A stretch of DNA of 64,000 nucleotides, taken from assembly GCA_002189035.1 (NCBI GenBank), contig NEEC01000009.1, positions 496,001-560,000 of the forward strand. Direction: 5' to 3'. The notes below the pieces were generated by a model. It was not told where the DNA came from and made no database searches. It saw only the letters and a program-made list of their open reading frames with translations. Within the stretch, counting starts at the first letter, position 1, and each line of letters starts with the position of its first letter. The translations under genes and the position numbers were made by a program. Positions 45,775-55,792 of this stretch are shown in pieces. The stretch comes from Utricularia gibba. Lineage: Eukaryota; Streptophyta; Magnoliopsida; Lamiales; Lentibulariaceae.

Positions 45775-48380
45775 GTGATAGCAAGGATATTTTGGGATGG
45801 AAACATTTGCACAACAAATGATTTTATATATTACGATCAACCACCGCGATGTTGTGCCAATTTGCCACGTGATATTACAAGTGAAAATCTTTTAACTTCG
45901 ATTTATTCTATGTTAAATATACCTATGATGGGAAACACTTTGGATGTGTTTGAGAATTATGTTGCATATGATGAAAATAGGGAATTGAAAAACTTTTTTC
46001 ATCAATTGGAGTTTGATGATAGATATTTAGCATTTTTGTTTGATGAAAGTCATAATATTTCAAGTATTGATATGTACGTTGTTATTAAACAATCATTTAT
46101 GAATTTGTTAACATGTGTTCATGGTGCAGAAACAGGTATATTCTAATTTAAGTTATAATAAATTCATTATTATTCATTTTTTTGAAAATATGTTCTATAT
46201 TATAGCTTGAATTGTTATTTTACAGGAACCAATGGAAATGCAAACTTAGAATTTGCAAAGGAGATGGAAATAAGAGATAGATATAATTTTGTTGAATCTG
46301 ATATTGACCCTGGATCAGAAAATGAAGATGGGGGTGTGCAATCAGATCATATCTATTCTTCAAATCCATATGAAAGTTCTGAAGAAAAAGCTAGTAGTGA
46401 GAAGTCTATTGATGAAAATGATATATTATATGATACTGATAAATCATCTAATCATGAGATTGATGAAATTGATTACAATCCTGATGTTAATATGGAGTCA
46501 ATGCTTGCAGATTCTTCAGTAGAATTTACTCGATTTACTTACTATGATGGTGCATCTGGAGAAACTTTTAAAGGAAAATATTTTAGAGATAAGGAACAAA
46601 TGAAGATAGTTTTATCCTTCTATGCAATTGAAAGGTTGAAGGCCCTTTCAAGGTCTACAAGTCAAGTAATTCTCAGTATGAAATTCATTGTTTGCATAGG
46701 GAAACTATTGTGAAATGCATGTGACATGTCAGAGTTATATTCAGTAAAGTTACACAGGTTTGGGTAGTTTCACAGTATGATGGACCTCATACATGTTTCA
46801 CTAGTAGTTCCTGTTCTACTCGTCATGCAAATGTGCGAACAAATGTCATTGTAGCAGCAATTATGGAGACTCTAAAAACGAATCCTAATATTCATGTTTC
46901 TGATGTGATCACATTGATGGAAAATCAACTCAAGACTAGGCCAACATACAAGAGAGCATAGCTTGGAATCAAGCGTGGTATTCGAATTTATATGGCACAT
47001 GGGAAATCTCGGTATCTAACTTGCTAACATGTTTAAAAGCTATTCAAGATGCTACATCAGGTATTTCATATTATTGTTATTCTACATGTTTGAATAAATA
47101 TTTAATATGTTCATTTTCATTTATCTTAGGTACTATTGTTAAATATGAACATTTTCGTACTGACTTGGATGTGGCTATGTTGCATCATGTGTTCTGGGCA
47201 TTTGGACCTTGTATACGTGCTTTTAAATATTGCCCACCGATTATCTCTATTGATGCTACACACTTGTACTCACGATACCGACACAAGTTACTTATTGCGG
47301 TAACTCTTGATGGTGATAGAGTTATTGTTCCTTTAGCATTTGAAATCGTTGAGGAAGAATCGTTTGAGTCTTGGAATTGGTTTTTGAGCAACCTAGTGGA
47401 TCATGTTATCAAATCTGATTCTCGTGCTACATGTATTATTTATGATCGAAATGCAGGGATACATAAGACAGTTAATAGCTTTCTAGTCTTTCAAGAACCA
47501 CAAGGAGCTCATCGGTATTGCCTAAAACATTTGTGTGGGAACTTCAGAGCTAAGTTTAAATCAGAGGCTCTTCATAATTTATTCTGAAATGCTGCAATGA
47601 CATCCAAAAAATCAAAGTTTCAGATTTTCATGAATAAGATAAAAGAGAAAACAAGGATGCTTATGATTATCTTGCTATGATTTCTAGAAAACGATGGACC
47701 TTTGCAAAAAGGATGAGAAATCCAATGAGTTCAAGAAGTGACATATTACATCACATCTTTGAAGGAGAGGAAGTGTTCATGTGAAAATATGCTATTCAAG
47801 GTTATTGAATAAGACAATGTGAAGCAAACAGCTAGAGTGAATCCAAGAAGTGGTCTTTATAAAAACACCACATATTACATCACATCTTTGAAGGAGAGGA
47901 AGTGTTCATGTGGAAAGTGGAAGCAACTTGATATACCTTGTTCACATGCTATTTAGGTTTTTTTCATCATTTTTTTCCTAAAAATTATGAGTCTAACTTC
48001 TTTTTTTTACTGCAGGTTTTTAAAGCATTTGAAATGGATACAAGTACTTGTATTTCATATTATTATGAAATTAGAACACGGGCAAAGTTGTAGTCAAAAC
48101 AATTTAGCCTGCCATTACCTCCAATTGAAAAAGGACATGCACCATTTTATTTGATACATAATCTAGAAAGACGTGTGATAGAAACAAGTGCAGGCCATGA
48201 CAAAACAACCCCGTTTCCAAGTTGTATGGGTGGATGTCGATATCATAGAAGAGCAAAGAAGTAGAGCAAGTTGTATTCTCCGATACAGAGTAACCACCAT
48301 GGTGCGCAATCGATTTATTAGAGTCCCCAGTGGAAGGATTCATTTCATAAACACTTTTCATCCTTTGTTAACTTTTTGTT
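45775..48380 (+). pseudogene. MuDR-type transposase (MULE), degenerate
   Basis: The pieces lie in family order. At 45775-46146 is an N-terminal MuDR plant segment (MMGNTLDVFENYVAYDENRE). At 46207-46713 is an acidic stretch, then FTRFTYYDGASGETFKGKYF with DKEQMK. Around 46755-47010 come QYDGPHTCFTSSS and DVITLMENQLKTRPTYKRA, followed by an in-frame stop. At 47021-47587 is the DDE core with ISIDATHLYSRYRHKLLIAV and IYDRNAGI. Around 47880-47955 is the SWIM zinc finger SLKERKCSCGKWKQ and PCSHA. Some gaps between pieces look like introns, but the TAG after KRA and later breaks are real disruptions. A 43-bp duplication damages the zinc-finger region. The last part, to about 48380, is weakly defined. 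Confidence 0.82.
47741..47912. repeat. 43-bp direct repeat inside the MULE SWIM region
   Basis: The segment at 47741-47783 (from ACATATTACATCACATCTTT to TTCATGTG) is repeated identically at 47870-47912, offset 129 bp. The downstream copy continues into an intact SWIM coding sequence (CSCGKWKQ), while the upstream copy runs into ATGTGAAAAT and loses it. It is a recent tandem-type duplication, as the copies are identical. Confidence 0.9.
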
Positions 48381-48901
48381 GACAGATTCTAGAGGTGGGG
48401 ATCGTTGTTTACTCTGTGGTGATCATATTATCCATGAGCACATCATACAACACATGATCAATCAAAGGCCTCATCGCAGCCCTTTGTTTCCATCAACTCT
48501 TCGAAGGGATGGGTCTTGGTTCTGCATCCTTTAGGTAATCAAAACCCTAAAATAAAAAACTTGAAATTATGCTTTCTTTTTTTAGAGCAGGTTTGATAGC
48601 AATCAAAACCTGAAATCTTATTTTATTTTGGAATTTATTAAAACTCTTCGAATTCTCATTTATATACTTTCATGAGAATTTTTTTGGGGCAGGTTGGATA
48701 GTTTGAGATAAACAAATATTACTATTTTATTAATATATAAAAAAATAAGTTACAAAAATATTATTTTATTAATGTATAATAATTTATTAAATAAGAAATA
48801 TGGGGTACTAATTTGAACTTTGGTAATTTTAGAAAAAAAGTCTCATTATAATTCACATTTTCCAGAATTTTTTCGGTAGATCAAGTGAGATAAAGAAACA
48901 T

Positions 48902-49046
48902 CATTATTTTAATAATATGTAAAATGATAAAAAAAAATGAATGTAATATTTTAATAATTAAATGGTTGAATTGTACAAAATGACAAACATGGTTACCGTG
49001 AAATAGAATGAATTCTGAAAACATAACTATTTGTGTAAAATTTCCA
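48902..49046 (-). repeat. Right terminal inverted repeat of the MULE
   Basis: Reverse complement of the left terminal repeat, ending at 49046. The subterminal region carries a weaker related direct repeat: GAATTTTTT..GG.AG.T...GAGATAAA..A occurs near 48677-48740 and again near 48864-48925. This suggests earlier duplication of the element's right end. Confidence 0.83.
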
Positions 49047-49055
49047 ATAAAATGC

Positions 49056-49437
49056 TATCTGACATTTCATGAATTATAAAACAGCTTGCTTCAATTTTTT
49101 TTATTATTTCAAATATATTCTATGAGTCAATATTTTAAAATTTGAATTTCTGAGTTTTTTAAAATAAAACATTATCGAAATTTCTCGAACATAAAATAAT
49201 AGAGAAACGGACTCTTTTTATTTCCGAATAATTCAAATTTTAAACCAAAGAGTGAAAGCCACGGCCCACGACCGAGGCATTCGGTAATAAATTCTGTACA
49301 ATCACTGAGATGAATCCCATGGCGGCCCGACAAATTTTTCCAACATTCCCGATAAAAACGCAGAACTTGTAATTGAGAAAAGTTTCGATTTTTTATTCTG
49401 ATCTTGATTTGGGATGGGGATTATGCAACTGGGTTTT
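49056..49437. other. Short intergenic spacer
   Basis: AT-rich DNA between the MULE target duplication and the EPFL stop codon. No gene seen. The part next to the EPFL gene is its probable 3' UTR. Confidence 0.45.
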
Positions 49438-49870
49438 TCAAGGATTGTAGAAATGACCGCCACATCTACAACTCCATCCGAGCGGCTTGTAATTGGAGTA
49501 CCTGTTGGCGGCGGAACTGTAGAGGGTGGCTGGCGACTTCTCCTCTGCTAGGGAGGCGGAGGATCCTGGCTGGACGCGGCTGTGACTGGGCAGCGTGGGT
49601 GCTTGCACCGCCATGCATGGGTGGCACTGGTTGCATTTGTTGTGGCAGCTGGGAGGCCTTGATCCCAGCCTCATTCTCTCCGTCACCACGAAGCCCTACA
49701 AAAGATTCGTCAGGTAGTAAGCTTCAAACATCAAATGCATGTGCAGTAGAAGGAATTAGTGTTGGAATTTGCACTCTGTAGATTTCTGTGGCACTGAAGC
49801 ACTGAACTGAAGAATAGAGGAGGAAGAAGAGAATTGAAATCAGGGGGGAGATGTTGGAAGAGGAAACCAT
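49438..49870 (-). CDS. EPIDERMAL PATTERNING FACTOR-like secreted peptide (EPFL)
   Basis: EPFL peptides are secreted cysteine-rich ligands of ERECTA-family receptors and shape organ growth or stomatal pattern. Two exons, 49775-49870 and 49438-49695, joined in phase 0 across a 79-bp intron, encode 117 aa. The N-terminus MVSSSNISPLISILFFLLYS is a clear signal peptide. The mature domain has MRLGSRPPSCHNKCNQCHPC, MAVQAPTLPS and the end YSNYKPLGWSCRCGGHFYNP, with six cysteines in the family spacing (C-x3-C-x2-C-x2-C ... C-x-C). The long loop between the fourth and fifth cysteine and the NYKP..W.C.CG..FYNP end point to the EPFL1/2/3 group rather than stomagen. The start codon is the only ATG giving a leader. 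The MULE lies just downstream. Confidence 0.88.
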
Positions 49871-51524
49871 TATTCATTAATGAAATCATGGATATGGTTC
49901 CATCTCTTTCACAGAATCGAAGGGTGAAGAGTAAAGGATGCTGAATCAAGGGAAAAGAGCAGACTTTTCCCAGGGTCCGAGAAAAAAGAAAGCAACTGTG
50001 GTCGGAGAAATTTGTAGTGTAACTCCTAACTAGAGACTAGTTCTGAGGGAAAAAGTTCGTGTTTTCGGGTTGAGAGCTTAGAGTTGGGGTTGGGAGATGG
50101 GGATGATGAATAGTAGTTGACAACAACATCACGGAAAAAGGAACACAAGAATAGAAAGAAAAGGCAGCATACGAACAGGGGGACCCCCGTTGTTCAATCT
50201 GGTTTCTTTAGCAGCATCCATCAGCCAATTGGCAGCTGTTTCGAGAGTGAAAGCTCTTTTCCTCCAGTGAAATTGATGCTTTTTTCCCCTCTTCTTCCAA
50301 AGAAAAGTTTACATCCGCACCACTTTCCTCTTTACTCATTCCCTTGCAACAACAGCCTCGCCTTCATTTAATCATGTTCAACTCCCCTGCTGAACGAATG
50401 CCTCAGCCTCCACTTGACCAGATCTGCTGCTTCTGTGTATCAGCCAGCATTAGTGTCATATGAAGGAGCTGCTAGAGATGCGCCCACTATGGATAAGACG
50501 TAGGTTGCAGGTTACATGTGTCTTGATCATGTGCGCATGCTTTGAATCTTCCTGATTGGTTGAAAAATGGAATTACCAAGATGACATATTTTAAGCAAAG
50601 TGGTCATAGTAGTTGAGATGCTCCCACACTACGCAGCTACTAGGCAATAGAATACTGCTGAAGGGGGGGTCGTAGAGTGGGAATAGCGAAATAAATGAGG
50701 TTTCAGAAGGAAGCAGTAGTGGCCAGTGTGCCATCCACCAACTTGGCTTTGACTGAGCGGTAAAAGAAAACAGGAAATGTTGCTTATTGTTAAATATGGG
50801 AGGGAGTTTCTCGCTGTCAGCATAAAGCTTTCTGCAGTAGAAGAAGCAGGAAGAAGAAGAAGAAGAAATGGTCCTGTTTACACACAACAGTAACAGCAAG
50901 CAATGCAACCTCTTCGGCTGCAGATAAGCAATACTCCACCTGGAAACCACCTTCCAGTCGACCCAACTAAACTTCCTACTGCTCAGTAGCCCCTGAGGTC
51001 AGTGAATTATATAATTGCAGATGTTCTGCATTGTTGTCTCAAGTTCCTCACCAGTTCATCAAAAAACAAGAACAACACGCATTTCTCAGTCCCTGTCTAC
51101 CTTAGTCTGCTAACACCATGACTAACCATCCTCATTACAGGATAAGAAAAGGCACTGGCGTGGGGTGCACAATAATGGAGAGGGGCCTCCGGTGGCCGAA
51201 ACGTATCGGAAAGTAGGGCTTCCTTACACCCCAATAGCATGGTCCTCCTCCTTGTTGCGGTCCTCACAGCAACTTACGAAAGTTGGCCATTGTCCCATAT
51301 CATTCTCATTATTTTATGTATGAGATGGAGAAATATCCCCATCTTTTAAATTCGCTTGTGATCTTTTTATCTATCTCTTCGTCCCCTTTTATAAGGTGTT
51401 AATGACATCATTTACCTAGTGTTTGGTAGCCTTGTTCTAGCCGCCAACACATGCATACACACTTATGATTTAGAACATTTGTATTATTTCTCAACAGTGT
51501 TTTTAAAATTTTTGCATGTATATT
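49871..51524. other. Intergenic, 5' flank of EPFL
   Basis: No exon with family similarity. Purine-rich GAAGAA repeats occur near 50845-50865. The 119-codon minus-strand frame at 50591-50950 has low-complexity serine and cysteine runs and no recognisable domain. Promoter sequence of the EPFL gene is expected in the first kilobase. Confidence 0.4.
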
Positions 51525-52073
51525 TTTTAATGGAAAAATTACGTGAATAATTACTAATATTTACATAAATGATATAATTAATTATCATAAATAAGTGTTT
51601 TGAAACCATTCATAATTGGTCTCGATTATTTAAAAATGTATCAAAAATGATTTCCGATACTTATACAAATGATACAATTAATCACAAATTCTATTTTTTT
51701 TATAATTCAATATTACTATTTTTGATCGGCCATCGACCGCCACTCACCACTGTCGATAGATCGTCGCTCATCACCTGCGTCAAGCGGTGAGTGTGGGGCG
51801 AGTGATGGGTAACGGGCGGCGGGCACAGGCGACACGTGACGGTCGTCGGTCGGTCAGAAAAATAAGAATCAATTTTATCAAAATATAAAATAACGATAAT
51901 CAAATATATTTAGTTTTTTAAATATTGGAGATCAATTGTAACTGTTATTTAAAATACAGGAACAAAAAATGATTAATATAAAAAAATTGTGAACTAAATA
52001 TATCGTTAGATACATCAAAATATAAGGATTAAATATACTAATGAAGAATACTTATGTAATTTTCATTAAATAT
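51525..52073. repeat. Non-autonomous inverted-repeat element with GC-rich core
   Basis: The left end (TTTAATGGAAAAATTACGTG..., from about 51526) resembles the reverse complement of the right end (TTTAATGAAAATTACATAAG..., to about 52073), with AT-rich arms continuing inward for tens of bases. The core at about 51724-51862 is strikingly GC-rich, with repeated CACTCAC/GTGAGTG and CGGTCG/CGACCG self-complementary words. No coding capacity is seen. The class is unknown and the target duplication is unclear. Confidence 0.45.
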
Positions 52074-53330
52074 TAGAAACTAATCATGTTTATTCTAAAA
52101 ACAGTAGGGGCGTCTGCAGTGAGTGTCCATTTTTTAATGAAGTGAGTCTTAGATTTATTTTATTTATTTATTTACTTAAATACATATATCAAGCATAATA
52201 TCCTTTTTAATCTATATTTATGAAATATACGCACGAATACATCTGCCTAGCAACTCACATTCACAACTGATTATATTAATTTAATTTTAATTATATAAAA
52301 TATATTTATATAATACAAATATATCATTAATTAAAGTATACTATCCAATATCCCTGTATAGTTTATTTCTTTTAATCACATTGGCCGTCCAATGAAATGA
52401 ATGGTATGCAATTATTAAATAACCCATATTTGACCGTTGACAACGACTCTCAACCGAAACTTACTTTTGACCGCAAGAGCATCGTTATTACCAGCCACGT
52501 GTATTGGTAACCTTTTTCCCCCTTTTTCACCGTGGCATGGGTGACTTTCTGCTTTTAAAAAAAAAGTTTTCAGTTCTAACAGTTTTAACTGCCAGCTATT
52601 CATCAAATGGGCCATCAAGGCCCATGTTCATATACACAAGAAGCTCAAGAGTTTTCGAGGGTGGCCCACTAAACGTCTCAAGTCTCGAATAAAGGAATTC
52701 GAGTTTTTTTTTATAATATTTGTTTACAATTCCAAATAAATGTATATTGAATATACGTATAGTCGATAAATATGTTCGTTAATACATAATTTTATAATAA
52801 TTCTAGTTATATTTTTGAAAACTCTATTCTCACATGAATTTTCTTAATCAAATGAATTTTGATTTAGATTTTATTTAATATAATTTCTTAAAATATAATT
52901 TTTAAAAGTATTTCTAAAAAAGAAGTTAAGGTTTTGCAGTTTTTTAAAAAAAGTAAAAAAAAATTTCTAAATTTTTAGATGTTTTGAAATAAAATTCATT
53001 CATATTTGATAATATGAAAGAATTATTTTAAACCTAAACTTATTTTAAATACACATAATCAATACAATATCATTATAAACACACATTTGTTTTATGCAAT
53101 AAATAAAAATAATTCAAAAATATATCATTAATTGAACTATATAAGTTTACGTGTCACATTCGAATTAGATTTAATATACGGGGTTGGTAAGAGTGTATGG
53201 GGCCTAAGTTGCCAACTCCGGTTTCTAAATGGGACCGGTTGGGTCAGCAACCCGAGTCAAATCCGGTTTGGATCGAATTCGGCTCTGTTATTTATTAATT
53301 TTTTATATTTTTAGAACTTTCCTTAAAAGT
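52074..53330. other. AT-rich intergenic DNA
   Basis: No gene recognised. Composition shifts from strongly AT-rich to mixed near 53150, approaching the F-box gene leader. Confidence 0.45.
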
Positions 53331-54579
53331 CAACACAGAGCAACGTTCCCTCCTCCGGGCGGCGGTGTGGCCGGGATTTGTCTGATTTCTGGTGAATAGG
53401 GGAGTTGAACTGCCGGTCAGCTGGTCAGGCTAAGAACCTAGTTCGGGACCTCGTCTAAGGTTGGCTGGCAATTATCGGGGTGAGTTGTACGGGGGACTGT
53501 GTTTCAGAAAACTGCTTGTCTTCAGTAGAGAAATCATTGCTACATGTATGATGATGCATATGGGGCTAAGGGATATTTGCTGTAGATGTGATTATGGGTT
53601 TTCTCTTTTGGTTTTTTAATGGGCGAAGAACATGGGAGATGTCTGAGTAGTCAGATTTTTTGCCATCGAAGCGGAGTGAAATCAGCGGCGAATAGAGACA
53701 AAGGTATACGAAATTGGTGGAGCCTCGATTCAATCAGATCCTTTGTTTTTTTTCCGTAGGTTCTAACCTTCCACTCTCTCTCTCCCCCCTCTCTCTCTCT
53801 TGTGGGGTGCAGCTGTAGAAAGAGATTCACGATGGTGCTGTGTGAAATCTGTTGCTTCTGCGCCCTTCATTTGGGCGGATAACGCGGTGCCTTTTTTACA
53901 GATCCAAGGGGCCTGAATTGGTCGAGGCGTTTTTCCTCTGCAACCCCCAGCTTTCTTCCTCTTCTTCTTCTTCTTCCGTTGTCTCGTACCCCGCCTAGAG
54001 ATGATCCGCAGCTTTTAGAGATCAGGTTTTTGCATGTCTTGAGGCTCGTTTTGTTCCAGAATGAAGTGGGTTTCGTTAAACAAACATTATGAGTTTGAGA
54101 ACAGCTTGGTGGATGTGTTCTGATATTATTGTCTTGACTCTTGACTCTTGAGTGGTTGAGGGGCTTATCAAGATTTGATTTTTGGTCATCTTTCTTTCAC
54201 CAGGCTTGGCTTATAGCTGTCTCTGTTGTTTTCTGGCTATGCCTAATCTGAACTCTTCTGGGAAATTCTCGGTTCTGCAATGGTGGGTGGACCAATCCAC
54301 CTCATTCACCGCTCTTTTTACCCCCCTTTTTCACCTGATCTTTCACTCCTCGGATTTACCCCAGAATTTTATTCCGTTTTCTGATATTTCGTCACTTGTT
54401 TCCCAGGATATGCAACTCACCAGGCCGTGTCGTCATTTCTTTTTTTTCAACTAGTTGTGTAATGATCCGTTGTTGTACATGATACAGATTTGGATTTCTC
54501 TCTATCCTTTGGGGATACTGAAATAGTGTAGTGATTCAATTTGTTTCCCTCGCCTTACAGGGGAGAAGTCTGAAGATAA
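53331..54579 (+). promoter_or_regulatory. Probable promoter, 5' UTR and leader intron of the F-box gene
   Basis: A pyrimidine-rich CT microsatellite at about 53766-53800 and further CTTCTTCTT runs near 53950-53980 are typical of plant 5' UTRs. An acceptor TTACAG at 54555-54560 lies 20 bp before the ATG of the FBW2-like gene, suggesting a leader intron. Donor and transcription start were not determined. Confidence 0.45.
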
Positions 54580-55647
54580 ATGGATAGTGAAAGTGGGGAG
54601 TTTCGTAAATGGGATGAGCTGCTTCCTGATGCATTAGGCTTGATATTCAAGAATCTTTCTTTACATGAGGTTCTTACAGTGGTGCCAACCGTGTGCAAGG
54701 CATGGGATAGAGCTGTGAATGGTCCTTACTGCTGGCAGGAAATCGACATCGAGGAGTGGAGCAAGAACAGCAAGCCCGAACTCGTTGATAGAATGCTTCA
54801 GTTGCTGGTTAAAAGAAGCTGTGGTTCAATAAGAAAACTTGCGGTTTCTGGGATCTCCAGCGAGCAAAGCATCATGTTCATAGCGAATCAGTGAGTAAAT
54901 CTAGCCCATATCATTTCCATCTGTGAAAGATGGATTCTTTTTGTCTGTTCTCATACTTTTTTCCTATTCTTTCTTCCCTGCAGTGCTCAATCTCTGCAAA
55001 CCTTGCGGCTCCCAAGAAGTGAAATAGACGATTCAATAGTGGTGAAGGCTGCTTATAGGCTGTCAAGCATAACTCATCTGGATTTGAGCTATTGCATCAA
55101 CATTGGAGCTGAAGCGCTCGAAATGATCGGAAAGAACTGCAGTTCTCTCACAAGTTTGAGGCGTGTGATGCACCCTTTGGAGGTGATCGACAAGCTCTCT
55201 CAGGATGACGAAGCTCTGGCCATTGCAAACACGATGCCTCTTCTGCAGCATCTAGAGATTGCCTATCTGCTTGTTGAAACTTTGAGCATCCTCCAAATTC
55301 TCAAAAACTGCAAGAAGCTCGAGCTACTGGATGTACGAGGATGTTGGAAAGTGAATTTGGATGACAAGCTGCTGAACCAGTTCCCCAAGTTGAAAGTTGT
55401 TGGACCCCTGGTTCTTGATTGCTATGATGTGAGTGGCTGGGACAACTGCTCCGACTACTCGAGCTCATCGGGTTATCTCGCATGGGACTTCGTTGCAGGT
55501 AATCTGGAGGATGACGACGACTATGACTACGATCCAGAGATGGTAGATGAGTTCTGGGAAGATCAGCAGGCCATTGAGGAAGTTGAAATGTGGTTTTATG
55601 ATGATTTCAATGCAGATCCTGGTCATGACTGGCCTCTGTCTCCATGA
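54580..55647 (+). CDS. F-box protein, FBW2-like
   Basis: F-box proteins recruit substrates to SCF ubiquitin ligases; Arabidopsis FBW2 targets AGO1. Two exons, 54580-54890 and 54984-55647, joined in phase 2 across a 93-bp intron, give 324 aa, close to the FBW2 length as I recall it. The F-box is at residues of about 10-50 (WDELLPDALGLIFKNLSLHE, VLTVVPTVCKAWDRAV). Leucine-rich-like segments follow (ITHLDLSYCINIGAEALEMI, LQHLEIAYLLVETLSILQIL, LLDVRGCWKV). The C-terminus is acidic and aromatic (DDDDYDYDPEMVDEFWEDQQ). No breaks. The family is clear; FBW2 orthology rests on the F-box and the PYCWQEIDIEEWS stretch. Confidence 0.9.
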
Positions 55648-55792
55648 ACCCTCATGCGTACATTTCTTCTTCATGTTGTGTATTATGATGATACCTACCT
55701 CTTGAATAAGAAAGACATTTTTGGAGAATCCTGCTACTTGTTGTGAAACAACCAATTCATCAGAACATTTTTGGACAGAGCTTGAAGCTCAG

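Larger units (their letters stand above)
45244..49046 (+). mobile_element. Mutator-like element (MULE) with long TIRs and 9-bp target duplication
   Basis: The left end (from GGGAATTTTACACAAATAG at 45244) and the reverse complement of the right end (TGGAAATTTTACACAAATAG at 49046) match for about 145 bp. The flanks are ATCAAATGC (45235-45243) and ATAAAATGC (49047-49055), a 9-bp target duplication with one mismatch, which is the Mutator hallmark. The 3.8-kb body encodes a MuDR-type transposase in the plus direction, now broken. Autonomous movement is therefore unlikely. Confidence 0.88.

Noticed and set aside
50591-50950. 119-codon minus-strand frame with signal-like hydrophobic stretch
   Set aside because: It is low-complexity serine and leucine sequence from GAAGAA repeats, with no conserved motif and overlapping frames of similar quality.
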